Position numbers and translations under genes: made by a program. Under the pieces are notes generated by a model that saw nothing but the letters and a program-made list of their open reading frames with translations, did no database searches and was not told the DNA's origin. 64,000 bases of DNA from Monocercomonoides exilis (lineage: Eukaryota > Preaxostyla > Oxymonadida > Polymastigidae): assembly GCA_001643675.2 (NCBI GenBank), contig LSRY02000026.1, positions 248,001-312,000 on the forward strand. The letters are read 5' to 3'. Positions 45,477 through 56,805 of this stretch are shown here, piece after piece (position 1 is the first letter of the stretch; every line of letters starts with the position of its first letter).

Positions 45477-48303
45477 TCATCTCAACTTCCTTTGGATTTT
45501 TCTTTATTATATCGTTAAAAATCTCCTTGTATTTTCTAGCTTCTTCTTTAACCATTCTTATCGAATGGTGGCAATGAAAAATGCAATCAGAACAATTAAT
45601 AATGTCACAACGAATAAAACTTTAACAACCAATGTCATCATTGATTTTCCAACCTTTCCTCCTTCAACAATTCTTTCTTCGCCTTTTGATTGATGTTTTC
45701 TTCTGTTCTTCAGAATGAATGAATCAGTTGAGGCTGGAGATTCAGACCTTCCAAATAAGATCTTCACGGACACTTGTTGCCTCAGATGCAGTTGTAACAA
45801 TTGATGCTGGAATGGCTGTGTGAATCTCTGTTTCGCCTGCAAACTCTTCTGCTTGCAGCGGATACGACTGGAGATTGTGAACCGAACCATCGAATAAGTC
45901 AACGTGGAGAGCCAAGCCACAGGGCAGGAGCAAGGAGCCAGCAAGATCAATGGCAAGGTTACTGCCTTGCTGATGAGACTCCACTGAAGCCAGCTGCGGA
46001 ATGAAGAATGGAGAGACTCTTTCTGAAGCAATTCCAGAAAGACTGCATCCCAAGTTCAAAAACCAAAGTGATGAGTTCTCTTTTAAGCCATTTCCGCCTT
46101 TCAGGCTTTGAATGAACAGTAATGCATGGCCAGAGTAAGCGGTGCTACTCCTTACGGATAGATGGCCAGCTTCGTTCGGGCTGTAATTAGCAAACAATAT
46201 AAATAGCGTGGAGATGCTTCCACCAGAGATCGACAGTCATCTCTTGGAAAAATTGGTTATTGTGGTGTCTTTAATTGCTACCGAGCAATTGAGAAGATCA
46301 ACCATCGATCCACTCCACTGGTGTAGCTCTTCTGATCGCTTGTCGTTCGTTCTCAGCTCTGACGCGCTTGCTGCTCCGTCGAATACGCACAAAGACATGC
46401 AAGTATCTGTCAAATCTGTCAACGCCGCAATGCAACATTTTTTATATTAAGAAGCACACATTTTGTTCGATCATTTCTTCAACTCCAGCAACAAAGACAA
46501 AGATGAGACAGCCAAACAGTACGGGCCAAGCGAATCTCGGGTTATGTTTTGTAATGAAGAGTGTTTCAAGTGGAATGCCGAAACATTCTATGTCACGCTC
46601 ACTGCGCACCCATCCCCAAGCACTGTGTTTGAAATAGCCAAGAAATTCATCTCAATATCTGTATCTTGGCATTCAACAGAAACCAACGATTCACTTGAAA
46701 CGCGAGTGTCATCGAATTCCAAATGAATGCCCTGGATGCTTGAATGCCCTCCCGAACCATCTGAGGAAAACACAATCATGTTTGATCCGCTCTGAGTGCC
46801 TCTCATCTGAATGTTCTGGAGCTGGCTGTCTTTGCAGTTGCGAAGAATGAGAGCAGATTAATAAAATTTGCAGCTTGAAATAAACATCTGCTGAAAGGAC
46901 AGCTATGCCAGTCGTGAAAAACCATCAGCACACCAGATATAACATCTGTGAAATTCAGAAATGCACACGAGAAATATTGCCCACAACTTGCTGCCAGACA
47001 TGAAGTACTAAGACAGAGGCCAGTAAAACAAAAGAAAGACATCAACAATCTTCTTCCGCTCATTTCAACAATTGAGCAATTCAGTTCAATTTCAGAGTTT
47101 CTGCTCGAATCTTCATAAGTTTTTTTGTATCGTCAATCAACAAGTTGACATCAGCAAGCGACAGCAACCTAAAATGCGGAGAAGAAAAAGCGCTTCAAAA
47201 TGAAAACGTCAGAAATTTCATTTTCACTATCGACGAATACGAAATGAGACTTCCCATCTTGCTTTCGATGATGAGGTTCATTAGAATATTCCCTCTTACA
47301 CATTCCGGATCCAGAGACTTGATCGAGACATCGCAAGCACTTGTTTCCCATACCACCACACCAGTTTGTCGATCAGCAAATTGCTGTAAACTGAAGGAAT
47401 GAAGTGGGGCAGCGCAACATTCAACGAAATGCATGGTTCGCTCATTGCACCACACTGGCGCGTGTCAGAGGCATTGCCGGTTAAAGAAGAGGCAAATATT
47501 GTCTCGCTCTGATTTTCAATCACTAGGAGAAGTAAATCTTGCTCGTCAGCATAGTGTTTTGCAGTGCATCCCCAAATGGAGAGCACCTGATAGTATGGTG
47601 GCCTGAAGTCCAGTTGGAAGAGCTCGCTCCTTATTTGGGATTTTATGTTGGAGCATCTCACATACACGTCTCTTCCTCTGAAAGCCTTGTTCTCCAAGAA
47701 TGTGATATTTTTGAAGAAAAAAGGCAGTGTTCTATATCTTGCAATTGATGAGCAATCTTGGAATATTGCGCCTCCCCTTCCTGTTGCTGAGCAAAAACAT
47801 CCTGAGATTGTGGGAAAACAGCACTCAAAAACCCCCTTTTCGCTCAATTTCATAATCATTCCTCCGCCGCTCTCGCTCTGGCTGCTTTCACAATTCTTGA
47901 TCGTTGTGTTTTGCACGGACACGTTGTAAAGCTCGATACCACTGCAACTGATGATAGAGGGATCAGATGGAGCATTTTGGAGAAGTGAATGGAGCGTGCA
48001 GCATTTCAGGTGCACTATTGGACTGTCACCTTCATTCATTTCTTGTGTCCCGTCTTGCATTTCCGTTAGTACCAACACAGCTTCAATGCTTCTAAACATC
48101 AGCTCCATATTGCTCATCGAGACATTTTTCAAGTAAACGGTGCTGCCTACTGATTCCATCAGAATGTGACTTTTGTTTTGATGGCTTGATTGAGCAGAGT
48201 AGAATTTCGCATGTTCCAGACAGGCAGACAACAATGAAACAAGAAATGCTTGTGTGAGAAGCTCGTCCAAATCGAAAGAGAAAAGAAGTTGAACTTTATT
48301 CAT
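45477..48303 (-). pseudogene. Large beta-helix surface protein with C-terminal membrane anchor, broken
   Basis: The minus strand starts at 48303 and shows beta-helix rungs (HILMESVGSTVYLKNVSMSN), a cassette GRGGAIF / NITFLENKAFRGRDVYVRC, and a long module (MSEPCISLNVALPHFIPSVY). After a shift near 47400 comes QTGVVVWETSACDVSIKSLD, with further rungs to about 46230. The 3' part, 46197-45742, ends IVTTASEATSVREDLIW, then after another shift comes a basic stretch, a membrane span (LFVVTLLIVLIAFFIATI) and a cytoplasmic tail to TGA 45477. At least two frameshifts and two TGAs. The order (repeats, anchor, short tail) indicates a type I surface protein. Confidence 0.7.
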
Positions 48304-49162
48304 TATTCAATGAAATAATGAAGACTCATAAATTTGTTTTTTTATCTTTTTTAAAAAAATTATATCAATTTCAAATATTATCCGATAATTTTTTTCAAGT
48401 CCTTTAATGTTTTCGAATCAATTAAAGTTCAAAAACAAGTTGTTTATGTATGTGTTGATGCAATCCATTTTATAAATCTGAATAATTTCAATTCACTTAT
48501 TTTGCGCAAATAAAATGTTTCTTTTCATTTCACAATTCATGGAATTCTTCTTTTCATCAATTTTTAAAACTGTTAAAGCATGTGGATTACATTCACAAAA
48601 GGTTTAACAATCAAAGAATGTGATGTTGGTGCGTTTTTTATTATATATTGGTGACAAAGAATTTTTTCAGTTTTTAAAATATTTTGATCCTTTTGATCTT
48701 TGAAGGAATTTGTCGAAAACAACAAAAATCATTTCCAAAATAACATAATTATTATGCAAATAATATTTGAAAGTTTTTGCATTCAATTTTATAGACATTA
48801 AAAATATTTGTTTTTTAAATTAATTTTCGTAACTCAAATGAACTCGGTTTATTCAAATGAACTTGATCTATTCGAATAAACATGAGTTCATTTGAATAAG
48901 CCTGGTTTATTTGAATAAAAAAGATCTATTCAAAATTCATCTAATAATAATTTTATAAAAATTCATTCTATTGAATAACAAAATATAAATAGAAAAATAT
49001 CAATCACGATTATTGAATTGTTTCTTCACAATAATGTCATTGTTTCATTGGCAAATTTTTGAATAATATCGGTTTTAAACAAAGCCTGGGTGACGGATCG
49101 AAAAATCGATAATTACGTCAGTCAGCAAAAATTTTTCACGTCGAAATGGTTTTTTTTTTAAA
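48304..49162. other. AT-rich non-coding stretch
   Basis: No supported gene; repeated TTCAAATGAACT-like motifs near 48830-48920. Confidence 0.55.
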
Positions 49163-49226
49163 AAAGAAAGTGGAGAATCAATTCCTTCTCTTTTTGAGAG
49201 ACGCCACAATCTATGGGTCAGTCGCC
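49163..49226. repeat. DIRS element 2 terminal inverted repeat (3' end of element)
   Basis: GAGAGACGCCACAATC through TATGGGTCAGTCGC (49196-49225) is inverted at 53658-53688. The outer part, AAAGTGGAGAATCAATTCC onward, is inverted at 49368-49397. Confidence 0.9.
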
Positions 49227-49257
49227 CATTTGTGTGTTTTGGTGAATTGGATAAAAA

Positions 49258-49292
49258 CCGCTTTGCGCTTACAAAACCAAAAAGCGCAAAGA
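49258..49292. other. Hairpin in DIRS element 2 non-coding region
   Basis: CTTTGCGCTT pairs with AAGCGCAAAG around a short loop, between the terminal repeat and the internal complementary region. Confidence 0.6.
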
Positions 49293-49367
49293 GAAGGAAC
49301 TACAAAAAACACGAACAGTTTTGAAAACAGAACTTCAAAGGGTGGGAGTGAAAACGGTGGTGGGCAA

Positions 49368-49458
49368 AGAGAAGGAATTGATTCTCCACTTTCTTTTTTA
49401 ATTAAAGTGCATAAGCACCTTAATTATCAAGAAAGTGTTTCATCAATTCCTTCTCTTT
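49368..49458. repeat. DIRS element 2 internal complementary region
   Basis: 49368-49397 is the reverse complement of the outer left end (49163-49194), and 49398-49458 that of the outer right end (53692-53752). It contains the palindrome AATTAAAGTGC-ATA-AGCACCTTAATT, shared with element 1. Confidence 0.9.
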
Positions 49459-51115
49459 TTGAGAGAATCAATTAGTTGGATGATGAAGCCATCATAACTA
49501 CCACAGTGTGCGTCTTCTTTGCGTTGTTGCTCTCTTCCTCCTTTTTTGCTTGTGATCTTGTTCGAATAATGAATTGTTCTCCAAGTGACTTCCGTTCCTC
49601 CATCTCCTCATCAGGCTCATCCACTCTGGAAGGGAATTTAACAGTATCTTTAGCCTTTTCCTCACTCAAACATGGCTTCATCAGGCGCTTCTTGTCCCTC
49701 AGTACCATCCCAGATTCCATTGCTCGTCTATCATTATTGTTCCTCTGGTCTCTTTCTGGACTGGCGTACGCATTGCCACCATCTTCGGCACACGGATTGT
49801 TTGCTGACTCTTCACTGGGAGCATTCATAGTTGAGGCAATCACTTTCCCCAATGTTGATGCAAGATTTGCCTTCACATAATGCTTCACCAAAATGTCTGT
49901 TCTAGGGGTTAAGTGGGCAAACTTCGCAATCTGAGTTGGTGGAATTCCTGACATCGTTAGCGTTGAAAGCATTGCAGCCTTTATTGAATAAGGAGTAAAA
50001 TGTCCTGGAATTCCTGCTTCCTTCAACGTCTCCTTTGCCAATCGTCTAATTCCTTCCACTGTAAGAGGATGAAAAGTTTCGGTATTTAGAAACAATTTAT
50101 TTCCATCTGGTTTTCTTTTCTTTATCTCTTCCCACAAAACCTGAATGGCCGAAGCTGGGCAAATTGTCGTGTTTTCATTTTAAAAAGAAACGGCAATCTC
50201 TGTTCGATTAAGCGATGTTTTGAGCCTTGTGTCCAGGTATATTCCTTCATGCTCGAATCTTGATCTTTCCATATCTACTCTTTCCAACTCTGTAAACCTG
50301 CACGCAGTGAATAGCATGGTGAGCACAATGGCTTTCATTGTCAGATGTTTGAAACTCAAGCTTTGATTTTCTCCAAGATTAGAAAAGAATGTCAGAATGG
50401 TCTTCGGATTCCAAATTTCTTGGACCTTCTTTTTTCTTGACCTCTCTGTTCTTCTAAACCCTTAAAACAATATTTTTATTATCGGAATATCCCCTAAATT
50501 TGTGTTGTAAACCAAGCTTGTGAAAAATGAAACTGCTGAGCGGATGAGTTGCAAACATGACAGCCTCATTCCATTGTCTCTAAGGGTAATAAATATACTG
50601 GAACATCGAGCTGCCCATTCATGAATATCCTCTGGAATTATGCCCATATCACTCTTTTCCCACTGTTCTCCAAAGTGTGCGAAGCCGAATAAATATCCAA
50701 CCCACGTCGACTGAGCAATTCCCGATATGCACTCCTCTGCCAATGAAACTGGGAAAGATCTATCTTCCAACGCCCTTCTCCACCAGCTCTCGCCTTTCTC
50801 TCTGGTGGATTGATCAATATGACTCTCAATCTGCCTGGAGGGAGACATGCACCTGTGTTTGTCATTGATGGCCCCTTTCTCAACACTGTTCTCAGACTCC
50901 TCCATTCGAATGTCCGATGATGTGTCTTCTCCACTAACACATTCCAGTTCTGCCCCTTCCAGTTCGGCAGGAGTAATATTACTGGTGCTCTCTCCTTCTG
51001 TGCCTTCCGAATCGTCATTGGAATCAGTGGAATTGGGGGGTGTGCCAGAACGCACTCGTTCTTCCATGGATATGCCAGACCGTCTTCTCCCAATGGGCTT
51101 CCTATTCCGCACCAA
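49427..51115 (-). CDS. DIRS element 2 tyrosine recombinase
   Basis: 562 residues from ATG 51115 to TGA 49429-49427, crossing TAA at 50464-50462, 50182-50180 and 49474-49472. At the first, the neighbouring residues align with element 1 (KILF-GFRR against HVLFRSFSR). Acidic N-terminal region, core-binding helices (STWVGYLFGFAHF, LQLIRSAVSFFTS), then the catalytic domain: Arg in TACRFTEL, Lys in TRLKTSL, YSIKAAMLST in place of H-x-x-R, FAHLTP, Tyr in VKHYV. It overlaps the 3' end of pol by about 550 bases. Confidence 0.85.
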
Positions 51116-52767
51116 CGCTCGACCTTGTGGTTGTGTTGAGCTGCAAAGGCGTCCAGTGTCGGAGTAACTTGAAGCACCTCCAGAATCTGAGAGAGATCTT
51201 CGTCCGTAATGCTGTAGTCTCCTGCTCTTTCCAGGCGGGATAAGGCATCAGCTCTTGTGTTCTGCAATCCGGGGAGATGAACTGCTTTCAGGACTATTTT
51301 CAATTTCTCCTTCAATGTCCATATCCTTTTGAGTGTCGGGTGAAGATTCCTTCCTGCATTCCATCTGTTCACGTTGAAGACGACTGCCGAATTGTCTGAC
51401 CGAAGTTGTAACTGTGATATACGACTTTCTGATAGGATTGGGGCAAAGCGAGTTAAAGCAAGTTCTACTGCTTTTAATTCTCTGTAGTTGGATGATTGGT
51501 TTTTCACGGAGAATGGAAAACGACTGTGACAATCTAGTGACATTCTGTTTAGTCTGAGGGTTGCTCCCCAGGAGCATTCTGATGCATCGGTGGTTAGAAC
51601 TGCTTCTGGAATAAACACTGGATTTAATTTGCGTCTGGGGTTCTTTCTCAATGTCCATCTCCATCTTCTTATCTGCTGGAGGATTGAAGCATTCAGCCTC
51701 ATCATTCCATCCCATCCGTTTGTTAAAACTCCTTTCTGCAACAATTTGAAGATTGATTGGAGGTGTAAAGATGCGTCTGGCAGAACGAAGCGTGTAGAAC
51801 TGAGCTTTCCCACGAATGATGCTAAGTCCCTCACTCTGATAGTCTTGGCTCTTAAACACCTTCTCTCCCACGAGCGACACAGCTCTCGCACTGCCTTTTT
51901 TCTTTCCTTCGTTAGACACACATCGAAGCTGGTTGTGTTCCATTCGAATCCCAGGAAGCTGAACTGCGAACTCGGTATGAGGTTGCACTTCTTCTTGTTT
52001 ATCAGCAGACCGAGGCTTTCCAAAAATACGATTATCTCCTGTATTATGTTCTTCAAGATTTGCTGATCTTGATGCAGAAAAAGTAGGTCGTCCAAATAGG
52101 CAATGACTCTGACATCCCATCTCCTTCTTATCTCCGCTGTCACCTTCCTCATAATATGCGTGAACAGACGCGGAGCATCCACAAAGCCGAAAGGCATGCC
52201 TTTGAAGGAGTAATCTCTTCCCATGAATCTGAAAGCAAGATAGGGCATTAGCTCCTTTGAGACTGGGATTAAGTAATAAGCTTGTTCCAAGTCTAGGGAT
52301 ACAGCGTAATCCTTCCGTCTTATCAGCCGTTCCACTGTTTTTTCTCCGTCGCACTTGAAATGTGTACTCTTCACCGCTGCATATAGTTTCCGACAATCGA
52401 GAATTTGTCTCCAGCTGCCTGACTTCTTTTGAATGAGGAATGCATTGCTTCTGTATTTCACATCCTTCTGCTCCATCGGGATAACGACTCCTGTTCGTAT
52501 TTGTTCTTCTGATATTTTCTTGAATTTCTTGATCTTTTGTTGGTTGAGAAGCAACGCTCCGTCTCTGAACTGCACTTGGCTGAGAGCTTTCCTGGACTGC
52601 TTGCTCTTCCACATGGCCTGCACTCCTCTACTTATCAATTTCTCTCCTCCGATTCGCTTCCATGCTGAGAGAAACAAAGCGGTTCTCCCTCCAATGTGCC
52701 TCCTCTGCTCTGTTTCCTTGTGAACTGGACCTAAAATTGTTGACGCACCCCTGGTCTCCTGCTCCAA
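50566..52767 (-). CDS. DIRS element 2 reverse transcriptase-RNase H
   Basis: 733 residues from ATG 52767 to TGA 50568-50566; the standard-code stop would be TAA 50640. RT motifs: WRQILDCRKLY, VSLDLEQAYYLI, FKGMPFGFVDAP and YLDDLLFLHQD (catalytic Asp pair). RNase H: VLTTDASECSWGA (Asp), NYRELKAVELAL (Glu), LQLRSDNSAVVFN (Asp) and RADALSRLE (Asp). The C-terminal extension has DAFAAQHNHKVERW and HPPIPLIPM, found in DIRS polymerases. Copies the element RNA into circular DNA. All catalytic residues are present. Confidence 0.92.
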
Positions 52768-53645
52768 CTGCTCTGGTTCCTCCTTCTTCCGAATTGCTGC
52801 CTTCTTGCGAGCGCTGAGGACCGGGGGTATCTCCGAAAAAACCGTGTATTTGTGTGAGAAATGGGATAACTATATCTTCTTTGAAGTGTTCCTGGTTGTT
52901 CTCTTGCAGAAGGCTGAACTCGTATAAGAGGAAATGCTGGTCTTTGGAAACCTCCTTCAAACTTAGCTTCTTGTCTTGCTTCTCTGAGAATCAGTTCCTG
53001 TCTCTCTGTGAGGATTCCCGTTGAAGCGCCTGTACTCATTAATGTGGCAGCCCTGAATCCAAACCTGCCTTGAATTCGAACCGTTCGTGCCTCTTGAAGC
53101 GCCTTGGTAACCAAAATCAAGATGTCAGCCAGTCTTTGCTTTGCACCTTCACTTGAAGTCGGTGTCTCGGCTAAACCTATGAGCGCAGCTTTAATCGCCT
53201 GGAAAAGAAAAATCTCCATTTTGTAACCCGCCTGATCTAACGCATCGTTAATCCAGTTCTTTGTTCTATTGGCAGCGGGTGGTTCAAGAGATTACAACAG
53301 GCTAAAATCCTGTGTTGCATTCTCCACAACAACATCTTGGACAGATATAGTGGAAAGCTTTAGATCAAAAATTGAAAAATTTGGCGCCTTTCCAAAAATG
53401 TCCTCAAACTCCTGACAAATACGTTGAGATATCTCTAAGTCATCTTCGTCTTTCTTTCTGTCATCCGAATGGGTCGCCTCCTGTGCTAAACCTTCCGATG
53501 GAGAAGGTGAAAAAATTGAAGCGGAAGAAAAGATGTTCGGTTGAGATAAGGTCCCTGGTTGGCTTTGCGCCCCACTGTTCTGCATTGCAGCCTCAGCCGA
53601 CGGCGTAAGTCCAACAATCGGAGGGAATTGTGAAGCAGACATCAT
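52635..53645 (-). CDS. DIRS element 2 gag-like protein
   Basis: From ATG 53645 (second Met 53642) to TGA 52637-52635, with TAA 53294-53292 and TAG 52733-52731 read as Gln; 336 residues. Acidic/Ser-rich N-terminus, a helical middle (NDALDQAGYKMEIFLF, DILILVTKALQEARTVRI) shared with element 1, and an Arg-rich C-terminus (RRYPRSSALARRQQFGRRR) suited to RNA binding. It overlaps the pol start by about 130 bases in a different frame. Confidence 0.75.
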
Positions 53646-53656
53646 TGATCAAATGT

Positions 53657-53752
53657 GGCGACTGACCCATAGATTGTGGCGTCTCTCAAACAAGAGAAGG
53701 AATTGATGAAACACTTTCTTGATAATTAAGGTGCTAATGCACTTTAATTTAT
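53657..53752. repeat. DIRS element 2 terminal inverted repeat (5' end of element)
   Basis: GCGACTGACCCATAGATTG through GTGGCGTCTCTC inverts 49196-49225. The outer 60 bases invert the internal complementary region at 49398-49458. Confidence 0.9.
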
Positions 53753-54471
53753 TTTTTATTCAAAAAGGCTTTTAAACATGGATATCTTTTCATTAAATGG
53801 GATATTATTCAGGATAAAATACATTTTCATAAGCAAATTATACCCTTATCAAAAAATAAATCTTTAACTCGAAATATTAACTAAAATATGGATGATTATT
53901 TTTGAAATCATATTGTTTCATTTAAAAATTTCGGTGCAAAATATTCCTTAAATATCAAAAAACAAAAATCGAAAAGTGAAAAGGCTTATTGGATGCATTC
54001 TAATCTTTATTTCTATAAAACCATTTATTTTATTAAAACAATTATCATGCTTCTTTTCTATTGAAACAAAAATTTCTTTCGATAAATTTTCAATCTTTGA
54101 AAAATCAAAACACCGAAAAAAGATATGATTTCAAAAATAATCACCCATATAAAAAAACATTTCATACAAATACATATATGTTATTTGAAATGTTATTTGG
54201 GTATTTTTTTGTGAAAAGTTACTCCTGATCAAAATCTTCACCCATGGAAGTCAAATTCACAACACTCCATTTTCATCATTTATTAACAATCTGTGTATTT
54301 TTCTATGAATGTTTATTTGATAATGAATTATCAATTCATTCAAAAACATAACTTATTTTCTATATTTTTTAATGTTATTTTATGATCAATTTAAAATTTT
54401 ATTTTCTATTGAAATTGAATTTGTTGATTTGTGGAGTATTTTCTAAAAGAAGAGACATTTAAACGACAAGA
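53753..54471. other. AT-rich non-coding stretch
   Basis: No supported gene or repeat. Confidence 0.6.
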
Positions 54472-54953
54472 TGTCTCTTGAAATACATCATAGAAAAACA
54501 ATGAGGTTCTTAACAATTCATATATTTGCAATAATTGTATTTAATTTTGTCAAGGCTATACTGATGACTCGCAATTTCTATCAATGGCTGATAATTATAA
54601 TTTATTTCAGCGAATAACATTTTCAGGAGTTATAAGATTGCAGCCAAGTCTTTCTGCGGAAAAAAATGCATTTTTGAGATTCTTCAATTCTTCAGCTGAA
54701 CTGAACAATTTGGCGCTTGAATGCTTTTCTTCATTATGTGTGCAAATAACAGACAAATCAACACTCACGGTTTATTCATGTATTTCCCACCAAAAATCGT
54801 TATCTCCTTTTCACTTGCAAAGTGGGTCAATAAGCATGGTGAATTTGAGTTTGATCCACCAAAGGAATTTTAACCCTTCAAGCCTCAAATTTTTATCTGA
54901 AGATTCTTATTCAGTAGTTCTGAAAAATTCCATTAAAACAGATCTGACTTGAA
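54472..54953 (+). pseudogene. Beta-helix protein N-terminal fragment
   Basis: ATG 54511 in one frame gives a signal-peptide-like start (MRFLTIHIFAIIVFNFVKA). In another frame 54584-54953 shows beta-helix rungs (RITFSGVIRLQP, AELNNLALECFSSLCVQI, STLTVYSCISHQKS) ending in TGA. A one-base shift or a tiny intron separates the two. Looks like the start of a surface protein whose remainder is gone. Confidence 0.4.
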
Positions 54954-56805
54954 CATCATCAAACTGTTTATTAGCGTCTGGAAAAACCGAATGCGAACGA
55001 ATTCATGACCATTCCTTTTGAAACATAACCTTGAAATATGAAAAGAATAGTGATTATCAAATTGAGGACCCATTCTGTATGAGATTACTGAAATAGTAGA
55101 AACACAAATCAGTATGTTAGGCATGCCAGTTGGAAATGAGATAACTCAAAATACAAAATTTACCGCAAAATTGATTGATGCTCAAAATGTTCAGCTTCAG
55201 AGAGATAAACTCAATCATATGCATTGGCATAAGCTGAATGGAACATGGTTTTTTGAAACATACTCCACACTCAACAAGTGATCGGAGAAGCGAGACCGAC
55301 CAACATGCTGATTCACTTGAAGTTGGAGGCTGAAGAGAAGACGAATGTTCTTAATGAGAAAAGATGGTGCGCATGTTGCATCGAAGTGCAGAAGAGGTGC
55401 AGAAGCTGTGAAAAAGGAGGAAGTGATTTTAGGGAATTTCAAAGTCTCTTTAAAGAAGGCACGAAATCAAACAGAAAAATTACTTCTACATAGAGAAAGT
55501 CTCATTAAATCCAATACATGCATCCAAAGTTATACGTTCTCCTCGTCAAACATATTCAACATTGACTAACCTTTCTTTTTAATTGTCTCTCTTCTACGAA
55601 ATTTCTCCGGTTATCTCCTCGAAAGCTCAAAATTTCGACAATGAACTTATAATTAACTTCACAAGAAGATAGTCTTGCCAACATACACATGCGCCAATAT
55701 CAATTTCTTCAAAGTTTTAAGAGTACAACTAAATTACAAGTGTTATTTTCACATTCAGAATTTGCTCTTCTTCTTCTTCTCCTTTCGCACACATCTTCGC
55801 CTAACACCCACTTCATCAATGACTGAACCCAAATCCTTTCAAAGCATTTCCTCAGGTCACATATCTCACTCAAAAAGAATTAACATGCATTTTAAACCAA
55901 CTCAAAAAGAAAAGAAATGAAGTGAAATGAAAGCGCCTATTCCAGTGCCATTTTCTCTGCCAGAAGCTCCTCTATCACTTTTTATTATATTACAGTCACA
56001 CCTTTTTCCTCGTCTGCGACTTCAAACTCGTCTTCTCATGCTTTTTTGCCTCTATTTTGCATATTTCCGTAGAGATATTCTTCTTCGCTAGGATAACATA
56101 ATTCAAAAATATTTTTTTTCATTTTTAACATCATAATCATCACCTTCTTCTTCTTCTCCTGAATCATTCACTTGAATATCCCTTGACATCTCCCCCGCCT
56201 TTACCAGCACAGCCTTCAAAGAAGGAGCGCTCCTTGTGGGACTGATGAACTGGAATTACGATAAAGAATCGCAGTTCAATCTGTACAGCTGCTCTTTTCG
56301 CCCATCGACACACTCAACCATTGTTCATCACTTCAACAAACCACTTTGCTCATGGCTCTCGCACTTCGAGTTCTTCAGCCAAAACCTATTCGGTGCGCCG
56401 ATCTTCACACGTCTTATTCCTAACAATCAAAATACAACCTGTCCTCCTTCATGAGTATGTCTCTCTTGTCATCAGGTTTCAGGAAGCTATATTGTTCAGT
56501 ACACAAGTCTCTCAGAACGCCGAGACCGATACCAACTCCATGAGCACTTGGTTCGAATAATGCCAGAATTTGGACTTTTTCCTTTTGAAATATCGCAATT
56601 TCCAAAAGACCTCGAAGTCGCTTATCCTGAGTTGCCTCGCAGCCAAAGTGGAGCAAAGAAGATATGTGCAAGCAAAAAGTTTTCTTCCAGTGTGTTACAC
56701 GATATATCAATTGGCTCGTAAGTCTCCTTGTGTCTGAATACGTTTGGAGCGTTGGTGAAGAAGCTAAACATGCTGAAGGCAAGCAAATCCTAATCTAAAA
56801 ACGAG
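54954..56805. other. Unassigned, several short plus-strand frames
   Basis: Frames at 55278-55560, 55345-55637 and 55640-55920 are open with TAR=Gln and partly charged/helical (HLKLEAEEKTNVLNEKR; AEAVKKEEVILGNFKVSL) but overlap in different frames. 56236-56560 has two more short frames. No family could be named. Confidence 0.25.

Larger units (their letters stand above)
49163..53752 (-). mobile_element. DIRS-type retrotransposon, apparently complete (element 2)
   Basis: 4.6 kb with both terminal repeats and both halves of the internal complementary region, and three overlapping long frames (gag, pol, tyrosine recombinase) free of internal TGA. Continuity of gag and the recombinase requires TAA=Gln. 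The terminal and internal repeats match pairwise as expected for rolling-circle-free circular cDNA formation in DIRS elements. This copy may be active. Confidence 0.9.
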
